From contig NZ_FNIR01000004.1 of NCBI RefSeq assembly GCF_900103975.1, forward strand, positions 124,001 to 188,000: 64,000 nt of DNA. The letters run 5' to 3'. This DNA comes from Klenkia soli (GTDB taxonomy: Bacteria > Actinomycetota > Actinomycetes > Mycobacteriales > Geodermatophilaceae). Made by a program: the position numbers and the translations under genes. Position 1 is the stretch's first letter, and each line of letters starts with the position of its first letter. A model generated the notes under the pieces. The model searched no databases and had not been told where the DNA came from. It was given only the letters and a program-made list of their open reading frames with translations. Shown here one piece after another: positions 8,375-17,900 of the stretch.

Positions 8375-8734
8375 ATGTCGGAGACGGGACCACCGGACGA
8401 CGTCCCGGGGTTGGCCACCCGCTGGGTGCTGGCGCGGGTCCGCGGGCCCTCGATGTCCCCGACCCTCAAGGACGGCGACCGGCTGCTGGTGGCCCGCGCC
8501 CGGCCCGGCTCGCCCCCGCGCCCCGGCGACGTCGTCCTCGCCCGGTTCCCCGCGCGGCCCGAGCTGCTCGTGGTCAAGCGGGTGGTGCGCCCGGTGCCCG
8601 GTGGGCACTGGGTCCAGGGCGACAACCCGTCGGTCGCCGACGACAGCCGGGCCTACGGGGTGGCCGTGGTCGTCGGCCGCGTGCTGCTGAGGGTGCGGCC
8701 CCGGCCGGGATGGTTGCCCGCTGCGCCGCAGTGA
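8375..8734 (+). CDS. sodX: Nickel-type superoxide dismutase maturation protease SodX
   Basis: 119 residues of the signal peptidase I fold (S24/S26). Catalytic Ser26 lies in RGPSMSPTL and the general-base Lys68 in VVKRVV; the GDNPSVADDSR block is the family's third motif. It lacks the membrane anchor of true signal peptidases, as expected for an enzyme that trims a cytoplasmic precursor. It removes the SodN leader so that the new N-terminal His can bind Ni. Divergent from sodN across 66 bp. I chose ATG 8375, with AGGG upstream; a GTG five codons earlier is possible. Confidence 0.92.
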   Translation: MSETGPPDDVPGLATRWVLARVRGPSMSPTLKDGDRLLVARARPGSPPRPGDVVLARFPARPELLVVKRVVRPVPGGHWVQGDNPSVADDSRAYGVAVVVGRVLLRVRPRPGWLPAAPQ

Positions 8735-8785
8735 CGTGGGTCGCTGCTCTACGCTCCCCGGTCCATGGGCTCAACGGAGAGTGTC

Positions 8786-9961
8786 ATGACCAGCTCGACC
8801 GACCGGTTCGCCGACGACCCCGCCTTCGCGGTGCACGAGGGCGGCAAGCTCTCGGTGCGCACCAAGGGCGCCATCACGTCGATCGCCGACCTCGCCCTCA
8901 CCTACACCCCGGGTGTAGCCCGTGTCTCCAGCGCCATCGCCGCCGAGCCCGAGCTCGCCCGGCGCTTCACCTGGGCCCCCCGCGTCGTCGCGGTCGTCTC
9001 CGACGGCACCGCCGTCCTGGGTCTGGGTGACATCGGGCCCGCCGCCGCGCTGCCGGTGATGGAGGGCAAGGCCTGCCTGTTCCGCGAGTTCGCCGACCTG
9101 GACTCCGTGCCGATCGTGCTGTCCACCACCGACGTCGACGAGATCGTGGCCACCGTGCTGGCCATCGCGCCCTCGTTCGGCGGCATCAACCTCGAGGACA
9201 TCAGCGCGCCGCGCTGCTTCGAGGTCGAGGCCCGGCTCAAGGAGCAGCTGCACATCCCGGTCATGCACGACGACCAGCACGGCACCGCGATCGTCGTCCT
9301 CGCTGCGCTGCGCAACGCCGCGAAGGTCACCGGGCGGCAGCTCGCCGACCTGCGCGTGGTGGTCTCCGGTGCCGGCGCGGCCGGCGTGGCCTGCACCAAG
9401 ATCCTGCTGGAGGCGGGCATCGGGGAGATCGCGGTGGCCGACTCGAAGGGTCTGCTGCACGCCGGGCGCGAGGGGCTCTCCGGGTCCAAGCAGTGGCTGG
9501 TCGAGCACACCAACCCGACCGGCCGCACCGGCACGATGGTCGAGGCCCTGGCCGGCGCCGACGTCTACCTGGGGCTGTCCGGGGGGTCGGTGGCCGAGGA
9601 GGCGATCGCGGCCATGGCGCCGGGGTGCATCGTGTTCTCCCTCGCGAACCCCACGCCCGAGGTCGACCCGCTGATGGCCGCGAGGTACGCCGCGGTGGTG
9701 GCCACCGGGCGCAGCGACCTGGCCAACCAGATCAACAACGTGCTGGCCTTCCCCGGCGTCTTCCGGGGCGCCATCGACGCCGGCGCGACCGCGATCACCG
9801 AGGGCATGAAGCTGGCCGCGGCCACCGCGATCGCCGACGTCGTGGGCGACGAGGTCCGGCCCGACTACATCGTGCCCTCGCCGCTGGACCGGCGCGTGGC
9901 CGCGGCCGTGGCCACCGCGGTCGCCGCCGCAGCGCGGGCCGAGGGAGTCGTGCGGGGCTGA
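8786..9961 (+). CDS. NAD(P)-dependent malic enzyme
   Basis: About 391 residues, the short bacterial malic enzyme without a phosphotransacetylase fusion. Landmarks are LTYTPGVA (substrate loop), VVSDGTAVLGLGDIGP, the metal-binding HDDQHGTA, the Rossmann GAGAAGVA and FSLANPTPEV. It oxidatively decarboxylates malate to pyruvate with NAD or NADP, linking the TCA cycle to pyruvate. Two starts are plausible. ATG 8786 has GGAGAG just upstream. ATG 8765 (7 codons earlier) lies 9 nt after a TACGCT -10-like element and would suit a leaderless transcript. Its stop is 2 nt from the convergent DUF457 gene. Confidence 0.9.
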   Translation: MTSSTDRFADDPAFAVHEGGKLSVRTKGAITSIADLALTYTPGVARVSSAIAAEPELARRFTWAPRVVAVVSDGTAVLGLGDIGPAAALPVMEGKACLFREFADLDSVPIVLSTTDVDEIVATVLAIAPSFGGINLEDISAPRCFEVEARLKEQLHIPVMHDDQHGTAIVVLAALRNAAKVTGRQLADLRVVVSGAGAAGVACTKILLEAGIGEIAVADSKGLLHAGREGLSGSKQWLVEHTNPTGRTGTMVEALAGADVYLGLSGGSVAEEAIAAMAPGCIVFSLANPTPEVDPLMAARYAAVVATGRSDLANQINNVLAFPGVFRGAIDAGATAITEGMKLAAATAIADVVGDEVRPDYIVPSPLDRRVAAAVATAVAAAARAEGVVRG

Positions 9962-9963
9962 CC

Positions 9964-10686
9964 TCAGCCGGCGGCGGTGAGCTCCGACCAGACCGCCGCC
10001 GCCGGCAGGTTCAGCCACAGCAGCACCAGGGTGGCCACCACGAAGGCCGGCACCAGCAGCACCTTCTCGGTGAACCCGCCGGTCCGCATCGGCGAGAACG
10101 CCACCGTCGCCCGCGGTCGCACCAGCCAGACCAGCGGCACCGGGACCCCGCCGCAGGTCAGGAAGTCCCCGGCGACGTGCACCAGCACGCCCAGCGCCAC
10201 CGCCCACGGCAGCCAGCCGGGTGAGGGCGAGTGGGCCAGCAGCAACCAGGCACTGCCCCACGAGAGCACCAGGTTGCCGACCACCGTCTCCTCGAACCGC
10301 CCGGGGACGACGACGTGCAGCGCGCGCAGCGCGAGCCCGATGGCCAGCGCGAGCAGCAGCAGCGACGCCCAGGTGGCCTGCGCGGCGGCCAGCGCCAGCC
10401 CGCCGAACGCCAGGGGCGCCAGGACGGCGTCGTGCGTGCCGTGCCGGTGCCCGCCGGTGAGCTTCCCGACCAGCCCCGCCGGTACCTCGGTCAGCGGCCC
10501 CCACATGCGGGAGATCGTCGAGCCGCGCTGGTCCAGGTCGGGCAGCATCGCCATCCCGCCCACGGCCGCGACCCAGCCGAGCTGCGCGACGGTCCCGCTC
10601 AGCGGAGCGACAGGAAGGGACGCCGCCCCGACGGCGAGCCCGGACAGAGCATGAGAGTGACCCAGCACGGGGCCCATCGTCGACAC
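9964..10686 (-). CDS. DUF457 / YdjM-family membrane metal-dependent hydrolase
   Basis: 240 residues. The family signature is present: an N-terminal HSHALSG, MLPDLDQRGS, and HRHGTHD at the membrane interface, which together look like a His/Asp metal site. Five or six hydrophobic segments follow. The family (PF04307) is annotated as a putative inner-membrane metal-dependent hydrolase; E. coli YdjM is LexA-controlled, but the substrate is unknown. Here the gene stands alone, convergent with malic enzyme and downstream of the palindromic element at 10695-10764. The first three residues before MGPV are optional (second ATG in frame). Confidence 0.82.
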   Translation of the reverse strand: MSTMGPVLGHSHALSGLAVGAASLPVAPLSGTVAQLGWVAAVGGMAMLPDLDQRGSTISRMWGPLTEVPAGLVGKLTGGHRHGTHDAVLAPLAFGGLALAAAQATWASLLLLALAIGLALRALHVVVPGRFEETVVGNLVLSWGSAWLLLAHSPSPGWLPWAVALGVLVHVAGDFLTCGGVPVPLVWLVRPRATVAFSPMRTGGFTEKVLLVPAFVVATLVLLWLNLPAAAVWSELTAAG

Positions 10687-10694
10687 CCCGACCG

Positions 10695-10764
10695 GTGATC
10701 ATGGGGTTCTGGCCCGGTGACACGCCGGATGCAGCGCGTCACCGGGCGACAACCCCATGATCAC
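10695..10764. repeat. 70-bp imperfect palindrome (REP/MITE-like candidate)
   Basis: Arm 10695-10725 and arm 10734-10764 are inverted copies of 31 bp with three mismatches, separated by an 8-nt loop (CGGATGCA). The outer 14 bp (GTGATCATGGGGTT) are perfect, and the inner GCCCGGTGAC is also perfect. It fills the gap between the S1P-lyase-like gene, whose stop is 8 bp away, and the start of the DUF457 gene. As RNA it would fold into a very strong hairpin that could terminate the transporter/lyase operon. The outer GTGATCAT with its own internal TGATCA palindrome looks like a dispersed extragenic repeat. No second copy is in this window. Confidence 0.75.
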
Positions 10765-10771
10765 GGCGGGA

Positions 10772-12211
10772 TCAGTGCGGGCGGTGGACGCGGTCCAGGA
10801 CGCCGGCCAGCAGGCGCTCGGCCAGCTCGCGGGGGAGGGCGGCGACCAGGGCGTGCACGGGGGCCATCCGCTCGGGCAGCGGGCCGCCGTCCAGACCGGC
10901 GAAGGCCAGCAGGCCGTCGACCTCGGCGACGGTGAGCGCGGCCGGGTCCAGACCCTGCGCCGCGGCGACCAGGCCGGGGTCGGGCACCGGGGGAGGCAGC
11001 TCGAGCGCGGCCCGGGCGGCGTCGGCCAGGTCGGTCAGCAGGGCGGGCACCCGGTCGGCGGTGGCCGCGGTGACGGTCAGGTGCAGCGTGGCCGGCAGGG
11101 TCGTGCCGTCGGGCTGGGTGAACGGCGGCTGCGGCTGCAGCAACCAGCCGCGGGCGGTCATCTCGTCGGCCAGGTGCAGCACATCCAGGCCGTCGGTGCC
11201 GGCCAGCGCCACCAGCGTCGTCGCCGGGTCGCCGACCACCCGCACCCCGGGGACGCCGCCCAGCCCGGCCACCAGCGCCGTCGTCGCCTCCCGGGCCCGG
11301 CGGGCCAGCCGCCGGTAGCCCTCGACCCCCAGCCAGCGGTGCACCGCCCAGGCCGCCGCCATGGGCCCGGCAGGTCGGGTGCCGGCCAGGGTCGGGTTGA
11401 CCACCGGGTACCCCGGCCAGCCGGCGGTCGCGAACCAGTGGCCCAGCCGGAACTCCGGATCGCCGGTCAGCAGGAGGGACACGCCCTTGGGGGCGTAGCC
11501 GTACTTGTGCAGGTCCACCGACAGGCTGGTCACGCCGGGCACCGACAGGTCGAACGGTGCGGTGCCGGTGTCGCCGTCGAGGTGGGGGAGCAGCCACCCG
11601 CCGATGCAGGCGTCCACGTGGCAGGGCGCCCCGGCCGCGGCGGCCACCGCCGCCACCTCGGCCACCGGGTCCAGCACGCCGTGCGGGTAGGAGGGCGCGC
11701 TCACCACCACCAGCGCGGTGCGGGTCGAGAGCAGCTGCGCGACGTCGTCCGGCCGGACCCGGCAGGTCTCCGGGTCCACGCCCACGTCGACCACGGCGAG
11801 GTCGAACAGGTGCGCGGCCTTGCGGAACGCCGCGTGCGCGGTGACCGGTAGCAGCAGCTGCGGGCGGCGCTCGTCGCCGGGGTGCGCCGCGCGCCACCGG
11901 GTGCGGGCGGCCAGGACGGCCAGCAGGCAGCTCTCGGTCCCGCCGGAGGTCACCGTGCCGACCGCACCCGGGCCGCCGCCCAGCAGCCCGAGGGCGGCCC
12001 CGACCAGGTCGCCCTCGATGCGGGCGACGCTGGGGAAGGCGGTGGGGTCCAGCGCGTTGGTCCACTGGTACGCGGCCTGCGCGGCCGCGGCCAGGGCGTC
12101 GACCTCGGCCAGCCCGGAGTCGTAGACGTAGGCCATGGTGGCGCCGCCGTGGGTGGGGACGTCGTCGGTGGCCAGGGCAGTGAGCTCGGCCAGCACCTGC
12201 TCGGGTGTCAC
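10772..12211 (-). CDS. Sphingosine-1-phosphate-lyase-like PLP-dependent decarboxylase/aldolase
   Basis: 479 residues of the group II PLP decarboxylase fold. The PLP lysine is Lys236 in LHKYGYAPKG. The match to S1P lyases rather than glutamate or tyrosine decarboxylases rests on several blocks in order: FPSVARIEGDLV, VTSGGTES, AHAAFRKAAHLF, PHGVLDPVAEVA, HVDACIGGWL and NPTLAGTRPAGP. S1P lyases cleave phosphorylated long-chain bases to phosphoethanolamine and a fatty aldehyde. There is no N-terminal membrane anchor, as in soluble bacterial SPLs. The C-terminal ~70 residues after the fold are extra and unassigned. The GTG start overlaps the stop of the GPH transporter by 4 nt. Whether the organism makes a sphingoid-type substrate is unknown. 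Confidence 0.85.
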   Translation of the reverse strand: MTPEQVLAELTALATDDVPTHGGATMAYVYDSGLAEVDALAAAAQAAYQWTNALDPTAFPSVARIEGDLVGAALGLLGGGPGAVGTVTSGGTESCLLAVLAARTRWRAAHPGDERRPQLLLPVTAHAAFRKAAHLFDLAVVDVGVDPETCRVRPDDVAQLLSTRTALVVVSAPSYPHGVLDPVAEVAAVAAAAGAPCHVDACIGGWLLPHLDGDTGTAPFDLSVPGVTSLSVDLHKYGYAPKGVSLLLTGDPEFRLGHWFATAGWPGYPVVNPTLAGTRPAGPMAAAWAVHRWLGVEGYRRLARRAREATTALVAGLGGVPGVRVVGDPATTLVALAGTDGLDVLHLADEMTARGWLLQPQPPFTQPDGTTLPATLHLTVTAATADRVPALLTDLADAARAALELPPPVPDPGLVAAAQGLDPAALTVAEVDGLLAFAGLDGGPLPERMAPVHALVAALPRELAERLLAGVLDRVHRPH

Positions 12212-13539
12212 GGGGTGGGCTCCAGGCGGTAGCGGGCGACCAGCGGCAGCGAGGCGAGCACGAGCAGGGCGGGCAGCAGGCTGAAGCCCAGCAGCACCGT
12301 GGTGTCGGCCGCCGCGGTCTGGGCGACCACGGCGGTGCCCGACGACGAGCGGTAGCCGGCCAGCGCGAGCAGCCCGCCGAGCACCCCGGGCCCGACGGCC
12401 AGCCCGAGGGCCTCGGCCGCCGTCCAGACGCCGGTGAAGACCCCGGCCCGGCGTCGGCCGGAGGACGCCTCGTCGGCCGCCACGACGTCGGGCAGCATCG
12501 CCAGCGGGAACATCTGCAGCCCGGCGTAGCCCACGCCGACGACCACGACCAGGGCGAGCACCAGCGCGGTGCGCCCCGGGGCGCCCAGCGCCAGCCCGGC
12601 GGCACCGGCGGCGAACACGGTGCCGGCGGCCAGCAGACCGGTCCGCTTGCCCAGGCGGCGGCCCAGCCGCAGCCACAGCGGCATCACCACGATCGCCGGG
12701 CCGACCAGCGCGACGAACAGCAGGGTGCCGGCCGCGGGGTCGCCGAGCACCTGCCGCGCGTAGTACGGCACCCCGGCCAGCATCACCCCGATGCCCAGCG
12801 CCTGGACGACGAAGGCGCCCAGCAGCAGCCGGAACGGACGCACCCGCACCGCGACCCGCAGCGTCGCGAGCGGCCGGCCCTCGCTCTGCACCCGGGTCAG
12901 CGTGCGCGCCGACCGGGTGCCGACCACCGCCCCGAGCATCCCCCCGGCCAGCAGCACCGCCACGAACGCCGCCATGGCCAGGTGCCCCGCCCGGCCCCCG
13001 CCGGCCAGGTCGACCACGGCCGGTGCGCCGGCCCCGGCGAGCAGGATGCCGACCGCCAGCGCGGCCACCCGCCACGACACCAGGGTCGACCGCTCGCCGG
13101 GGTCGAGGGTGATCTCGGCGGGCTGGGCCACGTAGGGCACCTGGAAGAGCCCGTAGGCGGTCGCGGCGAGCAGGAAGGCGACCGCCACCCAGGTGGCGGC
13201 CAGCCACGGCGGCCCGCCCGGCCCGGCGAACACCAGCACGAACAGCGGCGGCAGGGCCAGGCCGCCGGCCAGCATCCACGGCCGGCGCGGACCCCACCGG
13301 CTCGTCGTCGCGTCCGACCGGGCACCCACCCAGGGGTTGAGGACGACGTCCCACGCCTTCGGTGCGAACACCACCAGACCGGCCACCCCGGCCCCGACCC
13401 CGAGGACGTCGGTGAGGTAGTAGAGCAGCAGCAGCCCCGGCACCGTGCCGAACGCCGCCGTGCCGATCGAGCCCAGGGCGTACCCGAGGTGCGTGCCGCG
13501 GGTCAGCCCGGGCGCCGCCGTGAGGGGGAGGCCGGTCAC
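12208..13539 (-). CDS. GPH-family (MelB-like) MFS transporter
   Basis: 443 residues with about 12 hydrophobic segments. Typical glycoside-pentoside-hexuronide elements are present: the Asp-rich FAPKAWDVVLNPWVGARSD, the TSRWGPRRPWML loop, the PYVAQPAEIT region and the RRAGVFTGVWTAAEALG segment after helix 10. Bacterial members carry sugars with Na+ or H+, but the animal relatives Mfsd2a and Mfsd2b carry lysophospholipids and export S1P. Its stop overlaps the S1P-lyase-like gene and its ATG overlaps the Bcr/CflA gene, so the three are translationally coupled. The coupling makes a lipid-like or phosphorylated-amine substrate worth considering; sugar transport remains the default. Confidence 0.82.
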   Translation of the reverse strand: MTGLPLTAAPGLTRGTHLGYALGSIGTAAFGTVPGLLLLYYLTDVLGVGAGVAGLVVFAPKAWDVVLNPWVGARSDATTSRWGPRRPWMLAGGLALPPLFVLVFAGPGGPPWLAATWVAVAFLLAATAYGLFQVPYVAQPAEITLDPGERSTLVSWRVAALAVGILLAGAGAPAVVDLAGGGRAGHLAMAAFVAVLLAGGMLGAVVGTRSARTLTRVQSEGRPLATLRVAVRVRPFRLLLGAFVVQALGIGVMLAGVPYYARQVLGDPAAGTLLFVALVGPAIVVMPLWLRLGRRLGKRTGLLAAGTVFAAGAAGLALGAPGRTALVLALVVVVGVGYAGLQMFPLAMLPDVVAADEASSGRRRAGVFTGVWTAAEALGLAVGPGVLGGLLALAGYRSSSGTAVVAQTAAADTTVLLGFSLLPALLVLASLPLVARYRLEPTP

Positions 13540-14744
13540 GAGGCGGAAGGTAGCCGGTCCTCCCCGCTGGTGTCCCCGGGCGCCGCGGTGCCGGGCGCAG
13601 CCGGTGGCGGTACGCGCAGGGCTGCGGTCGTGCCCAGGACGGCGAACCCGGTCATCACCGCAGCCATCGGCAGCAGGGTCCCGGCCGCGCCCAGGCCGGC
13701 CAGCGGGGCCCCGACCCCGGCGATCGCGAACTGCGCCGCACCGACCAGGGCCGAGGCGGTGCCCGCGCTCCGGGCGGCGCCGGCCATGGCGAGGGCGGTG
13801 GCGTTGGGGAGCACCAAGCCGGTCGCGGCCACCGCCAGGCCGACCAGCGGCAGCACGACGGGCAGCCCGGCCCCGCCGAGCGCGGCGACCACCAGCCCCC
13901 CGCCGCCGACCAGCTGCAGCGCGGTGCCGGTGCGCAGCAGTGCGCGGGACCCGGTCCTGGCCACCACCGCGCGGGAGAGCTGACCGGCCAGCACGATGCC
14001 GACGCCGTTGCCGGCGAACACCAGGCTGAACTGCACCGGGGTGAGCCCGTACCCGCTCTGCAGAACGAACGACGACGTCGAGATGTAGGTGAACAGGGCG
14101 CCGAACCCGAGGCCCTGGGCCAGGACCGCGGTCCGGAAGGCACGGTGGCCGAGCAGCTCGCGGGCGTTGCGGAGCGTCGCCCGGGCCCCGCCCCGCACAC
14201 GGCGGTCGGCCGGCAGCGTCTCCGGCAACCGCCGCGCGGCCGCGACCAGCAGCACGACGCCGATGAGCGCCAGCACGCCGAAGACGCCGCGCCAGGTGGT
14301 GAACCGCAGCAGCTGCCCGCCCAGGACAGGTGCCAGCACCGGGGCGGCCCCGCCGATCGAGGCCAGCAGGGCGAAGGCCCGGGCGGCCGCGACGCCCTCG
14401 GTGGTGTCGCGGACGACGGCCCTGGCGAGCACGATCCCGGCCGCTCCGGCCAGGCCCTGCAGCAGGCGGACGCCGACCAGGACCCAGACCGACGGCGACA
14501 GCGCGCAGAGCACCGACGCCGCGGTGTACGCCGCCACCCCGACGAGGACCGGCACCCGGCGGCCGAACCGGTCCGACAGCGGCCCGGCCACGAGCTGGCC
14601 GGCGGCCAGGCCGACCGCCACCGACGTCAGGGTCAGCTGCGCAGCACCCTGGCCGGCGCCGAACTCGGCCTCCAGCGAGGGCAGCGCCGGCAGGTAGAGG
14701 TCCATCGACAGCGGACCGAACGCCGACAACGCCCCCAGCAGCAC
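13536..14744 (-). CDS. Bcr/CflA-type MFS multidrug efflux transporter
   Basis: About 402 residues with 12 predicted membrane helices. The N-terminal GPLSMDLYLPALP and the SDRFGRRVPVLVG loop (MFS motif A) are hallmarks of the Bcr/CflA DHA1 branch, which exports drugs such as bicyclomycin or chloramphenicol and also dipeptides. The start is uncertain: no ATG lies near the first helix, and I chose GTG 14744, 17 nt past the DUF6104 stop on the transcript. Its stop overlaps the GPH transporter ATG (ATGA). Substrate unknown. Confidence 0.8.
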   Translation of the reverse strand: MLLGALSAFGPLSMDLYLPALPSLEAEFGAGQGAAQLTLTSVAVGLAAGQLVAGPLSDRFGRRVPVLVGVAAYTAASVLCALSPSVWVLVGVRLLQGLAGAAGIVLARAVVRDTTEGVAAARAFALLASIGGAAPVLAPVLGGQLLRFTTWRGVFGVLALIGVVLLVAAARRLPETLPADRRVRGGARATLRNARELLGHRAFRTAVLAQGLGFGALFTYISTSSFVLQSGYGLTPVQFSLVFAGNGVGIVLAGQLSRAVVARTGSRALLRTGTALQLVGGGGLVVAALGGAGLPVVLPLVGLAVAATGLVLPNATALAMAGAARSAGTASALVGAAQFAIAGVGAPLAGLGAAGTLLPMAAVMTGFAVLGTTAALRVPPPAAPGTAAPGDTSGEDRLPSAS

Positions 14745-14760
14745 CGTCGTGCCGCGGCGC

Positions 14761-14946
14761 TCAGTCCTCGTCGTCGTCGTCCGTGCCGCCGCGGGCCAGC
14801 CAGGTGGCCAGGCGCTCGACCGGTACCTCGAAGTCGGGGTGCGCGTCGACGAAGGCCTGCAGCTGGTCACCCAGCCAGGCGAAGGAGATCTCCTCCTCGC
14901 CCCGGCGGGTGACCAGCTCCTCGATCCCGCGGTCGGTGAAGTACAC
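14761..14946 (-). CDS. DUF6104 family small protein
   Basis: 61 residues, acidic at the C-terminus (GGTDDDDED). The segments MYFTDRGIEELV, RGEEEISFAWL and PVERLATWLAR are typical of DUF6104, a short conserved actinobacterial family often found directly after kgd. It starts 6 nt after the kgd stop, so it is certainly on the same transcript. No cysteine, membrane segment or catalytic motif is visible. A role linked to the 2-oxoglutarate dehydrogenase complex is suggested only by position. Confidence 0.88.
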   Translation of the reverse strand: MYFTDRGIEELVTRRGEEEISFAWLGDQLQAFVDAHPDFEVPVERLATWLARGGTDDDDED

Positions 14947-14952
14947 GGGTGG

Positions 14953-17900
14953 CTACTGCGCGAACGAGCGGGTGACCAGGTCCTTCTGCTCGGCCTCGTG
15001 GATCTTGGCCGACCCCACCGCGGGGCTGGCCGAGGCCTTGCGGCTGACCACCGACAGGGTCTTCCCGGCCGGCAGCTCGGCGGGCAGGTTGACCGCCATG
15101 AACTGCCAGGCCCCCATGTTGGCCGGCTCCTCCTGCACCCAGACCACCTCGGCGGCGTTCGGGTAGCGGTCGAGGGCCTGCACCAGCTCGCTGGTCGGGA
15201 GGGGGTAGAGCTGCTCCACCCGCAGCACGGCGACGTCGTCGGTGCCCTCGGCCTCGCGGGAGGCGAGCAGGTCGTAGGCGACCTTGCCGCTGCACAGCAG
15301 GACCCGGCGCACGGCCTGGTCGTCCAGCGGCTCCCCACCGACACCCGGGTCGGGCAGCACCGGCCGGAAGCCCTGGTCGGTGAAGTCCTCGACGGCGCTG
15401 ACCGCGGCCTTGGCCCGCAGCAGCGACTTCGGCGTGAAGACCACCAGCGGGCGGTGGGTCTCGGACAGCGCCTGGCGGCGCAGCAGGTGGAAGTAGTTCG
15501 CCGGCGTCGAGCAGTTGGCGACCGTCATGTTGTTCTCGGCGCACATCTGCAGGAAGCGCTCGGGCCGACCGCTGGAGTGGTCGGGGCCCTGGCCCTCCAG
15601 GCCGTGCGGCAGCAGCAGGACGACGCCCGACCGCTGGCCCCACTTGGCCTCGCCGGAGGAGATGAACTCGTCGATGATCAGCTGGGCACCGTCGACGAAG
15701 TCGCCGAACTGGGCCTCCCAGAGCACCAGGGCGTCCTTGCGGGCCACCGAGTAGCCGTACTCGAAGCCCAGCGCGGCGTACTCGCTGAGCAGGGAGTCGT
15801 AGACGAAGAACTTCGCCTGGTCGTCGGCGAGGTTCGCGATCGGCGTGTACTCCTTCGCGTCCTCCCGGTCGATGAGCACCGAGTGGCGCTGCACGAACGT
15901 GCCGCGGCGGGAGTCCTGGCCGGCCAACCGCACCGGGACGCCCTGCATGAGCAGCGACCCGAAGGCCAGCAGCTCGCCCATGGCCCAGTCGACGCCGCCC
16001 TCGCTGACCATCGCCGCGCGCCGCTCGAGCATCTTCTGCAGCTTCGGGTGGACGGTGAAGTCCTCGGGCAGCGAGACGTGGGCGTCGCCGATGGCCTTGA
16101 GCACCTCGGTGGTGATCGCGGTCTTCGCCGACTCGGAGGGCCGCTGGTCGACCGGGCGGACCTGCTTGGAGGTCTCCTGCGCGTCGTGGGTCTCGCTGAA
16201 GGCCCGCTCGAGCTGCCCGCGGTAGTCCTTGAGCGCCTCCTCGGCCTCGGCCAGGGTGATGTCGCCCCGGCCGACCAGGGCCTCGGTGTACAGCTTCCGG
16301 ACCGAGCGCTTGCGGTCGATGATGTCGTACATCAGCGGCTGGGTCATCGAGGGGTCGTCGCCCTCGTTGTGCCCGCGCCGGCGGTAGCAGACCAGGTCGA
16401 CGACGACGTCCTTGCGGAACGCCTGGCGGTAGTCCACGGCCAGCCGGGCCACGCGGACGCAGGCCTCGGGGTCGTCGCCGTTGACGTGGAAGACCGGCGC
16501 ACCGATCATCCGCGCGACGTCGGTGGAGTACAGGCTGGAGCGGGCCGCCGCCGGGCTGGTGGTGAACCCGACCTGGTTGTTGACGACCACGTGCACGGTG
16601 CCGCCGGTGCGGTAGCCGCGCAGCTGCGACAGGTTGAGCGTCTCGGCGACCACGCCCTGGCCGGCGAACGCGCTGTCGCCGTGCAGCAGGACCGGCAGCA
16701 CGGTGAAGCCCTGCTCGCCCTTGTCGATCATGTCCTGCTTGGCGCGGACGATGCCCTCGAGGACGGGGTTGACCGCCTCCAGGTGGCTGGGGTTGGAGGT
16801 CAGCGACACGGTGATGCCGGCGTCGCGGGCCGGGTGCTGGAAGTGCCCGGTGGCGCCCAAGTGGTACTTGACGTCGCCGGAGCCCTGCACGGTGCCCGGG
16901 TCGATGTTGCCCTCGAACTCGCCGAAGATCTTCGAGTAGGGCTTGTGCAGCACGTTGGCCAGCACGTTCAGCCGGCCGCGGTGCGGCATGCCGATGGCGA
17001 CCTCGTCGAGCTCGTACTCGGTGGAGGCCAGCAGCACCTCGTCCAGCAGCGGGATGACGGACTCGCCGCCCTCGAGGGAGAACCGCTTCTGCCCGACGTA
17101 CTTGGTCTGCAGGAAGGTCTCGAACGCCTCGGCGGCGTTCAGCCGGCCCAGGACGTGCTTCTGCTTGTCGCGGTTGGGGGCGTCGTGCTTGACCTCGATG
17201 CGCTTCTGGAGCCACTCGCGCTCCTCGGGGTCGGTGATGTGCATGTACTCGATGCCCACGGTGCGGCAGTACGAGTTGCGCAGGACGCCGAGGACGTCGC
17301 GCAGCGGCATCACCTTCTCGCCGGCGAACCCGCCGACCGGGAACTGCCGGTCGAGGTCCCACAGCGTCAGGCCGTGCTGGGTGATGTCGAGGTCGGGGTG
17401 CGTGCGCACCTTGAACTCGAGCGGGTCGGTGTCGGCCATCAGGTGGCCGTTGCGCCGGTAGGCCTCGATCAGCTCGACGACCCGGGCGCCCTTGTCGATC
17501 TGGCCCTCGTGCCGGACGGTGACGTCGGGGACCCAGCGGACCGGCTCGTAGGGGATGCGCAGCGAGGCGAAGATGCCGTCGTAGAAGCCGTCCTCGCCCA
17601 GCAGCAGGCCGTGCAGCCGGCGCAGGAAGTCGCCGGACTGGGCGCCCTGGATGATCCGGTGGTCGTAGGTCGAGGTCAGCGTGATGGTCTTGGCGACCGC
17701 CAGGTCGGTGAGCGTCTCGGGGCTCATGCCCTGGAACTCGGCCGGGTAGTCCATGGCGCCGACGCCGACGATCGTGCCCTGCCCGGTGGTCAGCCGGGGC
17801 ACCGAGTGGTTGGTGCCGACGGTGCCCGGGTTGGTCAGGCTGACCGTCGTGCCGGTGAAGTCGTCCATGGTCAGCTTGCCGCCGCGGGCCCGCCGGATGA

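Noticed and set aside
12208-14744. The two adjacent MFS genes as one duplicated or frameshifted gene
   Set aside because: They belong to different families (GPH/MelB-like and Bcr/CflA DHA1), each with a complete set of helices and its own motifs.
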